NCBI RefSeq assembly: GCF_003703975.1
Contig: NZ_QTJY01000017.1
Span: forward strand, 62,001-126,000
Source: Larkinella soli
GTDB taxonomy: Bacteria; Bacteroidota; Bacteroidia; Cytophagales; Spirosomataceae
Direction: 5' to 3'
DNA length: 64,000 nucleotides
Part shown: piece after piece, positions 18,226 to 25,919 of the stretch
Layout of the letters: the number at the start of each line of letters is the position of its first letter
Position numbering within the stretch: the stretch's first letter is position 1
The notes under the pieces: generated by a model
Database searches by the model: none
What the model was told of the DNA's origin: nothing
Seen by the model: the letters and a program-made list of their open reading frames with translations, nothing else
Position numbers and translations under genes: made by a program

Positions 18226-19248
18226 ATGAACAACGGAAAAACGGCTCTGATTACCGGAGCCTCAAGCGGGATCGGCCAGGAACTGGCCCAACTGTTTGCC
18301 AGAGACGGTTTCAATCTCGTTCTGGTGGCCCGAAACACGGAAGCGCTGAACCAGCTGGCCGGCCGGCTGTGGGAACAGCACCAGGTGGAATCGGTGGTGA
18401 TCACGAAAGACCTCTCCGAAGAAGATGCCGCCGAAGAGGTGTATGATCAGGTAAAGGAGCGGGGCATTACGGTGGATGTGCTGGTCAACGATGCCGGTGC
18501 GGGTCTCTATGGGCATTTCGCCACGGAAACCGACTGGGAGCGCGAGAAGGCGTTGATTCACCTTAACGTACTGGCAACCACCCAAATGACGAAACTCTTT
18601 CTGAAGGACATGGTTGCCCGAAATGAAGGAAAAATTCTGAACCTGGCCTCGCTGGTTTCTATTACGCCCATGCCGCTGATGGCGGTCTATGCGGCTACCA
18701 AGGCGTACGTATACAATTTCACCCAGTCGCTGATCAACGAACTGAAGGACACGAAGGTGACGATAACGGCCCTGCTGCCGAACGCGACGGATACGCAGTT
18801 TTTCAACCGGGCCGGTGCACCGGACGTCAAGGTAACCGATCACCTCGACGACCCGGAAATGGTGGCCCGCGACGCCTATAAGGCGCTGATGAAGGGCGCC
18901 CACAAAGTCATTCCGGGCGGAATCGTCAACAAGGCGTATGAGGTGATGTCGTATGTGGCCCCGCAGGAAGCCCTGGCCGGCATGATGCGGTACAACATGA
19001 CGCCCAAAAATGATCTGAAGCCCGACGGCAGCGAAAAGTCGGCGGCCTGGGCCTGGGGGCTGGGCATTGCCGCCCTGGCCCTGGCGGGCGTGGCGCTGGC
19101 GGTGGCCTACAGTGATGACAAAGTGGCCGAACGGGTGCGGAACCGCGTCCACCCCGACAACTGGCTGCCCGAACTGGAAGGAGCGATCCGGAGTGCCCGG
19201 GAACTGGTCGGTAACGGCTGGGGAAAAGCCAGAGAAGCAGTCTCCTGA
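18226..19248 (+). CDS. Short-chain dehydrogenase with C-terminal membrane tail
   Basis: 340 residues. The Rossmann motif is TGASSGIG (about 10-17), followed by NDAG in place of NNAG, the strand ending LNLASL with the Ser position, and catalytic YAATK (about 156-160). About 90 residues beyond the normal SDR core include a hydrophobic segment (about 265-285) and a basic amphipathic end, which should anchor it to the membrane. A close paralog with the same tail is at 34437. Substrate unknown; fatty-acyl or lipid carbonyl reduction is a possibility for anchored SDRs. Confidence 0.9.
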   Translation: MNNGKTALITGASSGIGQELAQLFARDGFNLVLVARNTEALNQLAGRLWEQHQVESVVITKDLSEEDAAEEVYDQVKERGITVDVLVNDAGAGLYGHFATETDWEREKALIHLNVLATTQMTKLFLKDMVARNEGKILNLASLVSITPMPLMAVYAATKAYVYNFTQSLINELKDTKVTITALLPNATDTQFFNRAGAPDVKVTDHLDDPEMVARDAYKALMKGAHKVIPGGIVNKAYEVMSYVAPQEALAGMMRYNMTPKNDLKPDGSEKSAAWAWGLGIAALALAGVALAVAYSDDKVAERVRNRVHPDNWLPELEGAIRSARELVGNGWGKAREAVS

Positions 19249-19254
19249 CCGACC

Positions 19255-19289
19255 GGGGCCGTCCACTTCGGGCGGCCCCTTTGTTTTTC
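19255..19289 (+). terminator. Rho-independent terminator of the dehydrogenase gene
   Basis: GGGGCCG (19255-19261) pairs with CGGCCCC (19273-19279), followed by TTTGTTTTT. Confidence 0.75.
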
Positions 19290-19931
19290 TCAGAACAGTT
19301 CGCTCAGATTGACGATGATCCCGGCGGAAATCCGGAACGTCGACACGTCGGCTTTATCCCCCGACTCGGCCCCGTTCAGGTCGATGGCCGACTTCCCTCC
19401 CACCTGAAAAGCGCCGTTCACGGTGATCGCCACCGGCAGCGAGAGGAAATAGTTGAGCCCGGCCCCGAGGTGCGCCGACCCGCCCCGAAAAAGAATGTTG
19501 TCGTACGTGTTGCCGTTGATGACCTGATCGATCTTGCCGGTCCGCCGGGCATAGCCGGCTTCCACAAAAGGCCGAAGGGCATGGGTGGTGGCCGAAAAAT
19601 TGAAGCGGACACCGCCCGTCAGGGTTGTAAACCGGAAGGACTCGGCATCCACGTTGTCGATGTTCATTTTCGTGGCGTCATACTGCGCGAAGAGTTCAAG
19701 CCGCTGGGTCAGCCCGAAGCCCGCCCGCAGTCCGCCCCCCAATCCATTGCCGGAGTTTTCATCCAGAAACTGAAAATAATCCGATGACCAGCCGAGCATA
19801 TGGCCCTGAAGTCCGAGGCTGAACCCTTCGGTGGAAGAACGCTGCCGGATGGCGGTCTGGGCCGAAACCAAAGCCGGAAGGAGCAAAACAAGGTTCAGAA
19901 AAAAGGGAAGCGTAAATCGATGGAGTCGCAT
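19290..19931 (-). CDS. Outer-membrane beta-barrel protein (last gene of kinase operon)
   Basis: 213 residues with a signal peptide ending VSAQ. The remainder alternates strands of aromatic and small residues (GFSLGLQGH, RLELFAQYD, TGGVRFNF, PFVEAGYA, AHLGAGLNYFLS) and ends in a terminal F, fitting an eight-stranded OmpA/OmpX-like barrel. It begins 20 bases after the second kinase gene on the same strand, so it is most likely the last gene of the operon. A structural or sensing link to the kinases is inferred from position only. Confidence 0.75.
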   Translation of the reverse strand: MRLHRFTLPFFLNLVLLLPALVSAQTAIRQRSSTEGFSLGLQGHMLGWSSDYFQFLDENSGNGLGGGLRAGFGLTQRLELFAQYDATKMNIDNVDAESFRFTTLTGGVRFNFSATTHALRPFVEAGYARRTGKIDQVINGNTYDNILFRGGSAHLGAGLNYFLSLPVAITVNGAFQVGGKSAIDLNGAESGDKADVSTFRISAGIIVNLSELF

Positions 19932-19951
19932 GGGAGAAAAGAGTTGAAGGG

Positions 19952-21742
19952 TTAAAACGTGATGATGCCGTCGCCGGTCCGGACTTCGAACGACTGACCG
20001 GCCCGAAACACCACCGGCTGCCCTTTGGATTCCTCGCTGATCGTGGCCGACCGCAGGGGAAGGGGCTGCCCGTTGACGGCATCGACCGTCAGAATGCGAA
20101 ATTCCAGCAGGTCTTTTTTTCGGAACAGCTCATTGCCGGCCCGCCGGATCCGGGTCACTTCCCCGTAGGCGGTGGCGCCTGAGGCAATGACCACCTCTCC
20201 CCCGCTCATCACCGGCCCGGCCACCCGGAAGCGGATGGCCTGCCCTTCACGGGCGTCGGCAGACGACAGATTGTCGAGCAGGGTCAGGCTGACCGGCAGC
20301 CGCCGGACGGCCACCGACCGCCGGGATGTCTCCGGCCGCGTCGGCTCGGCCACAACGGGCTCGTTTTGAACAGGTTCAGTCGGCGAAGAAACGGGCGGTT
20401 CGAGGGGCTGCGACCCGGACTGCGGCCGCCCGGCGGAGCGAGTTCCGGAGGCCGGGCCGGGGGCCGCGGGTTTCTGTGGTACGGTTTTTTTCGTCGGCGG
20501 TTCGGCGGGCGATTCTTCCGGTACCGGACGATCATTCGGCCCGGAAGCCGGTTTTTCGGCGGGCAGAGTGGCCGTAAAAGTTGGGGTTTCGCGCTTTTCT
20601 TCGGGTTTCCGGTATTTCAAAACCGGCTGTGCAGCGGTTTTGCCCTTGTTCGAAACGGCGTCGCCTTCGGAAGTGCGGTCGGTCAATAGTAATCCGAGAA
20701 ATAGCAGCGCCACGAGGGTGAGGGCGCCCGCCAGGACCAACTCCCAGCTATTCCGAAACCGGGTTCGGGCCGCTTCCATGACCTGCCGGGCCTGGGTGAG
20801 CGGGACGGCTTTTTTCCGGATCTCATCCAGTTGCCGGCGGGGTTTCATATCCAGCACCTCCGTGACCGGAACGGACGGAACGATGCGGGTCGGGTCCAGA
20901 ACGGGCGCCTGCGAGTAGAACGGCTGGAGAGCCCGCTGAAACTCTTTGGCGTCGGCAAACCGCTTTTCCGGATTTTTCTCCAGCGCCTTCTGCACGATGG
21001 CCTCCAGTTCTTTCGGGACCTGTCCGTTCAGTTTCCGGAGCGGGATGGGTTTGTGCCGCAGAATGGCCTGCATCAGTTCATAGTCGGTCCGGCTGGCAAA
21101 AGGGAGTTTCCCGCAAAGGAGTTCATACAGCAGCACCCCCATGGCGTACAGATCCGAAGCCGCCGACGGTTCCTGGCCGTCGATGAGTTCGGGGGCCATG
21201 TATTCGAGCGTTCCGACGATGCGGTTGGCCTGCGTCAGCCGCTGTTCGCCCTTGACGCGGGCGATGCCGAAGTCCATCAGTTTAATCACCCCTTCGGGCG
21301 TCAGCATCAGGTTGGCAGGTTTGATATCGCGGTGCAGGATACTTTTCCGATGGGCGTGCGCCAGTCCCTCCAGCCCCTGCCGGACGATTTCGGCCGCCAC
21401 CGGTGCCGGCAGCGAACCCGCCCGGCGGAGGAGCGATTCCAGACTTTCGCCTTCCACGTACTCCATCGCCATGAAGTAGTCGGAACCGTCCTGAAGGAAG
21501 TTGTAAACCACCGCGATATTGGGGTGATTGAGCCGGGCCAGAATCAGGGCTTCATTGCGGAATCGCTCCATAAACGACCCCTGGCTCACCAGGTGCGTAT
21601 GCAGCATCTTAACGGCTACCGGGCGTTCGAGCAGGGTGTCGGTCGCCTGGTAGACGGTGCCCATGCCGCCCTCACCCAGCAGGGATTCAACGCGGTAATG
21701 GTGGATCAGTCGGCCCTTCATGGCTGGTTTCAGAGATTGCAT
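19952..21742 (-). CDS. Hanks-type Ser/Thr protein kinase with periplasmic domain
   Basis: 596 residues. Kinase domain about 16-275: GEGGMGTV loop, K45, HRDIKPAN with catalytic D139, DFG at 157-159, then GTLEYMAPE. All catalytic residues are present. A basic juxtamembrane segment leads to one transmembrane helix (about 333-353), a long Pro/Glu/Thr-rich linker and a C-terminal domain of about 110 residues with beta pattern, expected in the periplasm. That domain is not PASTA and was not recognised. Its ATG overlaps the phosphatase stop by one base (TGATG), so they are translationally coupled. Confidence 0.93.
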   Translation of the reverse strand: MQSLKPAMKGRLIHHYRVESLLGEGGMGTVYQATDTLLERPVAVKMLHTHLVSQGSFMERFRNEALILARLNHPNIAVVYNFLQDGSDYFMAMEYVEGESLESLLRRAGSLPAPVAAEIVRQGLEGLAHAHRKSILHRDIKPANLMLTPEGVIKLMDFGIARVKGEQRLTQANRIVGTLEYMAPELIDGQEPSAASDLYAMGVLLYELLCGKLPFASRTDYELMQAILRHKPIPLRKLNGQVPKELEAIVQKALEKNPEKRFADAKEFQRALQPFYSQAPVLDPTRIVPSVPVTEVLDMKPRRQLDEIRKKAVPLTQARQVMEAARTRFRNSWELVLAGALTLVALLFLGLLLTDRTSEGDAVSNKGKTAAQPVLKYRKPEEKRETPTFTATLPAEKPASGPNDRPVPEESPAEPPTKKTVPQKPAAPGPASGTRSAGRPQSGSQPLEPPVSSPTEPVQNEPVVAEPTRPETSRRSVAVRRLPVSLTLLDNLSSADAREGQAIRFRVAGPVMSGGEVVIASGATAYGEVTRIRRAGNELFRKKDLLEFRILTVDAVNGQPLPLRSATISEESKGQPVVFRAGQSFEVRTGDGIITF

Positions 21743-22674
21743 CAGGGTAATTCGATATCACGGGTAAACGGAAGTTCGATTTCCCGGGTCTCGCTGGGCG
21801 GGGTGTCGTTCCCCGTTAGGGTGCGCTCGGCCACGACCACCGTAATGTTGTCATGACCGCCCCGGCTTTTGGCCGTCCTGACCAGTTCCTCGGCAGCTTC
21901 CGGCAGGCTGACCTGGCCCAGAATCCGGACCAGGTCTTCGTCACGGCAATATTCGTAGAGCCCGTCGGAGCAGAGGAGCAGGCGGTCGCCCGGATCGAAG
22001 GGCAGGACACAGCGCCCAAGGTCGATCCGGATGTCGGCTTTGGTTCCCATTGCATGGGTCAGGACGTTGCGTTCGGGATGGGTGATGGCGGCCTGTTCGG
22101 TGATCTCCCCCATCCGCAGCAGCTCCTGAACGTAGGTATGATCCTCGGTCAGCTGAACGATCTGGCCGTTCTTGAACAGGTAGGCCCGGCTGTCGCCCAC
22201 GTGGGCGAAAAAGAGCTGCTGGTCCTGCACCACCACGGCGGTGCAGGTGGTGCCCATCCCGCGAAAGGTCTCGTGGGTGCGTGATTCCTCGAAAATCTGC
22301 CGGTTGGCCATCTGAAAGGCCCGCATCAGGCACTTTTCGGTCGTATCACGGTGCTGAAAATATTCCCGGCTGACGATCTCGGCAGCCATCTGGCTGGCGA
22401 CCTCTCCGGCCAGGTGCCCGCCCATGCCGTCGGCCACCAGGAGCAGATAGCCCTTGAACCGGCGGAGACCCTCGTCGGCCAGCCGGACAAACAGTCCGGT
22501 ATCCTCGTTGTTCCGGCGCACGTTGCCGAGGTCGGAAACCACCACCGCGTTGAGATCCGCAGCCGACGGAGAGCCCATGGTGTCGGAATCGGCCGGAAGG
22601 ACCATTTCGTCTTTCGTTTCGGAAAGTCCCGCCTGGGTTCTGGCTCCGAAAAGGCGTTTTAAAAAATCTCTCAT
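21742..22674 (-). CDS. PP2C-family Ser/Thr protein phosphatase (Stp/PstP type)
   Basis: 310 residues from the ATG at 22674; a longer in-frame form to 22716 would overlap the upstream kinase gene. The metal-binding PP2C motifs are in order: RRNNED, VADGMGGH, VGDSRAYL, CSDGLYEY and GGHDNITVVV. The protein lacks a membrane segment and is cytoplasmic. It lies between two kinase genes and presumably removes their phosphates and those of their targets, as in other bacterial kinase-phosphatase pairs. The 50 residues before the domain are charged and of unknown role. Confidence 0.95.
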   Translation of the reverse strand: MRDFLKRLFGARTQAGLSETKDEMVLPADSDTMGSPSAADLNAVVVSDLGNVRRNNEDTGLFVRLADEGLRRFKGYLLLVADGMGGHLAGEVASQMAAEIVSREYFQHRDTTEKCLMRAFQMANRQIFEESRTHETFRGMGTTCTAVVVQDQQLFFAHVGDSRAYLFKNGQIVQLTEDHTYVQELLRMGEITEQAAITHPERNVLTHAMGTKADIRIDLGRCVLPFDPGDRLLLCSDGLYEYCRDEDLVRILGQVSLPEAAEELVRTAKSRGGHDNITVVVAERTLTGNDTPPSETREIELPFTRDIELP

Positions 22675-22697
22675 ACGATTATGGGGGTCGGATCGGG

Positions 22698-23894
22698 CTA
22701 CCGGTCGAAAAAACACTTGTATAACTGCCTGACTTCAGGATCGATGACAAACTGCTGCTCAGCTCCCCGGTGACGGATGGTAATCGGCACGGCGCGGCCG
22801 GGTATTCTCCTGACGATGAACGGTTCCCGGGTTTGCACCGAACCGTCGGGCAGGATCATCTGAAGATCAAAATCGGCATTGACCACCTCCACCTCGATTT
22901 GCTCATACCGCGTGGCCGGTCCGGTTTCCGTAGTGTTCGTCCCGTCCGGCTTTTTACCCCAGCCGATCAGGAACAGGACGGCCAACACCAGGCCCGCTCC
23001 CGCCGGCAGGTAAGAGAGCCGAACCGGAACCTGATCCAGCAACCTTCTCGCCCTCAGAACGATACCCGACTCCCGGTGGGGGGTCGTTCCGCCCGCATCC
23101 CCGCCCGAAAGCCTTTCCACGATCGCTTCGGCGGTGGGTCGGCGGGCGGGATTGTTTTGCAGGCAATCGACCATCAGCGCAGCCAGTTGCGGGGAGAGGG
23201 CCGGATTCAGAAGCCGGGGATTCGTAAACTGTCCGCGCTCGATAGACCGGCGCAGAGCGGCCGGGTGAGCCGCATCGAACGGCAGATGACCGGTAGTCAT
23301 TTCATACAGCAGCACCCCCATCGACCAGACATCCGACGGCAGTCCGCCCTGATTGCGAAACTGCTCTGGCGCCATGTATTCGGAGGTTCCCACCACGTGA
23401 CCGACCTGCGTCAGCCGGGGAGAATACTGGCTGCGGGCAATTCCGAAATCGAGCAGCTTCACCTGGCCGTTCGGGCGGACCCGAATGTTGGAGGGTTTCA
23501 GATCGCGGTGGACAATGCCCGACCGGTGCAGGAAGGCCACCGCCCCGGCGATCTGGCTCAGAATCTGCCGGGCATCGTTGTTGCCAAGCCGTTCCTTCCG
23601 CCGGATGAGATCGTCGAGCTGTTGTCCGTCCACCCATTCCATGACCAGCGCCGGGCGGTCGCCCGCGAGAGCGTATTCATACAGGGCGGCAATGTTCGGA
23701 TGCGAAATCGATGCCTGAACATAAGCTTCATTCCGGAACCGGGCCACAAACTCCGGCCGGTACAGTACCTTGACTGCAGCCGTCCCGTTCACCGGATGCT
23801 GCGCCCGAAACACCTCTCCCATGCCCCCCGCCCCGACAAACTCGGTCAGCCGGAAGCCGGAGACGGATGTGTGGAGGAGTGGATGCGGGGCCAT
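22698..23894 (-). CDS. Hanks-type Ser/Thr protein kinase, single-pass membrane
   Basis: 398 residues. Kinase domain about 14-262: GAGGMGEV loop, K42, HRDLKPSN with D131, DFG at 149-151, GTSEYMAPEQ. One transmembrane helix (about 294-312) is followed by a short periplasmic domain of about 85 residues that looks like a small beta fold. Second gene of the operon, 23 bases before the phosphatase gene. It is similar to the kinase at 19952 only in the catalytic domain, so the two probably receive different outer signals. Confidence 0.93.
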   Translation of the reverse strand: MAPHPLLHTSVSGFRLTEFVGAGGMGEVFRAQHPVNGTAAVKVLYRPEFVARFRNEAYVQASISHPNIAALYEYALAGDRPALVMEWVDGQQLDDLIRRKERLGNNDARQILSQIAGAVAFLHRSGIVHRDLKPSNIRVRPNGQVKLLDFGIARSQYSPRLTQVGHVVGTSEYMAPEQFRNQGGLPSDVWSMGVLLYEMTTGHLPFDAAHPAALRRSIERGQFTNPRLLNPALSPQLAALMVDCLQNNPARRPTAEAIVERLSGGDAGGTTPHRESGIVLRARRLLDQVPVRLSYLPAGAGLVLAVLFLIGWGKKPDGTNTTETGPATRYEQIEVEVVNADFDLQMILPDGSVQTREPFIVRRIPGRAVPITIRHRGAEQQFVIDPEVRQLYKCFFDR

Positions 23895-23903
23895 TGGGGG
23901 ACG

Positions 23904-24000
23904 GGGAGTTTAGGAGTTAAGGGGTTGGGGAGTTAAGGGGTTGGGGGGTTGGGGGAGTTTCAATTTAAATCCTCCACTCCCCAACTCCTTAATTCCCAAA
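23904..24000. repeat. G-rich direct repeats with quadruplex potential inside the operon
   Basis: The plus strand carries repeated units GAGTTAAGGGGTTGGGG with five G-runs of four or more within about 23921-23955. Downstream (23971-23997) lies an imperfect complementary copy (CCCCAACTCCTTAATTCCC). It occupies the 112-base gap between the FHA-protease gene and the first kinase, on the transcript as C-rich RNA. Confidence 0.6.
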
Positions 24001-24006
24001 TTGACT

Positions 24007-25707
24007 TCAGTCGACCACCTGCCGGCGGCCCATGAGTTCGAGGCCGTAGCGGATCGGGACCGCGAAGGTGATGCGGGTGGCGTCCTCGCGGCTGGTGCCG
24101 GCCGTGAAGATGCCGATGACGTTCCCTTCCCGGTCGAACACCGGCCCACCGCTGTTTCCGGCGCCCGTTGCATTGACCGTCAACTGGTAGTAGTCGCCGA
24201 ATTCACTGTAGTAGGCGGCCGCTTTGCCGGTGGCCTGCCCGCGGAGAATTTTACCGATGTTTCCCGGAGTTACCGTTACGTCGGGTACCTTGACGACCTG
24301 CGGGTTACGGTTTCCGAAATCGGACGAGTATTCGCCCACGAACACGTCGGGGGAGATGCCGGGGTAACCCATAACCGTCACCGCCTGACCCGGAGCCACT
24401 TCCTTATCGGCGTCCTTCAGTTTAACCGGCGTCAGGGTTTCGGTCAGGTCGATGCGGAACAGGGCCACGTCATGTTTCGGCGAAACGATGGGCTTGCCCA
24501 GCGCCGGAAACCGCTGCTCGTTCTTGTTGAAAGTCACGTCGAGGTAGGTGTTGACCCCTTCGATGAGCTTACCGGACATCGGCTTTTTACCGAAGAACTG
24601 CGTTTCGGCCGGCACCCAGCGGAAGGGCTGCACCGGTGTCGGGCTGACCTCCCATCCGTTGGCTCCCTGCACGAGCAGGGCACCGGGGAAGGCATCTTCC
24701 GGAAAGGCATAGTACGAATGCCAGGCGGCCGCCACGTGCCGGTTGGTCATGATGTGGCCCTGCGAGGAGACGACGAAACCCGTCCCGCTGGCGCCGGCCA
24801 TGGCAATCGGTTTCCCGACCTGCACGTCCCTTTTAAGGCCCAGAAGCGGCTCGATCCGGCCGGGTTCCGCTTCAATGTACATCGGGACGTTTTTGACCTG
24901 GCCGTTACTCTGCCGGACAGGCATATACTGGTGATAAATGTCGTCGCCCGTGGGGGTGTAGATCAGCTTGTAGCCGAACTCGATGAAAACCACCTTGCTG
25001 GTGTTGGCGGATGCGATCTGCTCGACGCTCAGGGCGTTATCGGTCTTCGTGACGGGCACGACCGGCTTGTTATTGATGATGACGGTTTTCTGTTCACCGA
25101 TCTTATCCCGGAACAGATAGGCCAGGGCGGAAACGGAAACCAGCACCACGGCGGCCCCCAGCAGCAGGGAGCGGGTGGTTTTCCGCCGTTCGGTGACCAT
25201 CATGCGCTCGACGGTCTGCTTTCCCAGCCCCACTTTATGCGGCAGCGCGTTCTGGTCGGCATCCTCGGATTCGGCCTGGGTTTCGGCGAGGCTGATTTCG
25301 CTGGTGGGCTTCGCCGTGATCGGCACTTCGACCACCCGCGTGCTGAGCATGAGATCGGCCGGGCGGGGGTTCAGATCGAACTGAAACACCGGTCCGCCCT
25401 GCCCCAGCTGGACCTCGTCGCCGGGTTGCAGTACCGCCGACCCGTGGACGCGGTTTTTGTTGACGAAGATGCCGTTGCGGGAGTTGTTGTCGATCACCTG
25501 GAAAACCGGCGTGCGGCCGGGTTCCTTCACAATCTTGCCGTGTTCGCGCGAAACGGTGGTGTCGCGCTCGGGGTCGAACCGGAGGTCGTTGGTGACGGCC
25601 CGCCCGAAGGTGAGTTCGGTGTATTTTTTGTAATCGAACTCTTCCACCTGGTTGGCTTTCGTGCCGGTCAGGTGACGGATTACGTAACGCTCTGTTATCG
25701 TTGCCAT
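24007..25707 (-). CDS. Membrane fusion of FHA domain and trypsin-like serine protease
   Basis: 566 residues. An FHA domain fills about 30-110, with the phosphothreonine-binding marks GR (35-36), SREH (53-56) and NNSRNG (74-79). One transmembrane helix follows (about 181-199). The rest (about 225-560) is a trypsin/HtrA-like protease with a full triad: H324 in TNRHV, D413 in HDVALF and S519 in GAGNSGGP. The N-terminus should be cytoplasmic and the protease periplasmic. No PDZ domain is seen. As first gene of the kinase-phosphatase operon it is the likely phospho-controlled effector; this link is inferred. Confidence 0.9.
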   Translation of the reverse strand: MATITERYVIRHLTGTKANQVEEFDYKKYTELTFGRAVTNDLRFDPERDTTVSREHGKIVKEPGRTPVFQVIDNNSRNGIFVNKNRVHGSAVLQPGDEVQLGQGGPVFQFDLNPRPADLMLSTRVVEVPITAKPTSEISLAETQAESEDADQNALPHKVGLGKQTVERMMVTERRKTTRSLLLGAAVVLVSVSALAYLFRDKIGEQKTVIINNKPVVPVTKTDNALSVEQIASANTSKVVFIEFGYKLIYTPTGDDIYHQYMPVRQSNGQVKNVPMYIEAEPGRIEPLLGLKRDVQVGKPIAMAGASGTGFVVSSQGHIMTNRHVAAAWHSYYAFPEDAFPGALLVQGANGWEVSPTPVQPFRWVPAETQFFGKKPMSGKLIEGVNTYLDVTFNKNEQRFPALGKPIVSPKHDVALFRIDLTETLTPVKLKDADKEVAPGQAVTVMGYPGISPDVFVGEYSSDFGNRNPQVVKVPDVTVTPGNIGKILRGQATGKAAAYYSEFGDYYQLTVNATGAGNSGGPVFDREGNVIGIFTAGTSREDATRITFAVPIRYGLELMGRRQVVD

Positions 25708-25795
25708 AAGTGAAATAGTTTTCGGGTTGGAAAGTTGTGCCCATCGGACTCTGCAAAGTTGGGAAATGGGCCGACGCCGGGGTATCGGGAAATGC

Positions 25796-25861
25796 CCGTA
25801 TTCCTACCCTTTGAAAACCTGTATTTTCGCGCTATAGGAAAACCTGTATTTTAGAATACGG
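25796..25861. promoter_or_regulatory. Nested repeats in the divergent control region
   Basis: GAAAACCTGTATTTT occurs exactly twice (25813-25827 and 25838-25852, 25-base period), enclosed by a perfect inverted repeat CCGTATTC (25796-25803)/GAATACGG (25854-25861). It lies between the FHA-protease operon and the sensor kinase gene, and is a good candidate operator for one or both. Confidence 0.55.
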
Positions 25862-25919
25862 CATTGGAATTGAGGAGCTTGAATCCGTACATTAGCCTAA
25901 TCACTCTGGCCGGAAAATC

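Noticed and set aside
23941-25713. 590-codon plus-strand frame opposite the FHA-protease gene
   Set aside because: The minus strand encodes a complete FHA and protease triad; the plus frame is a shadow.
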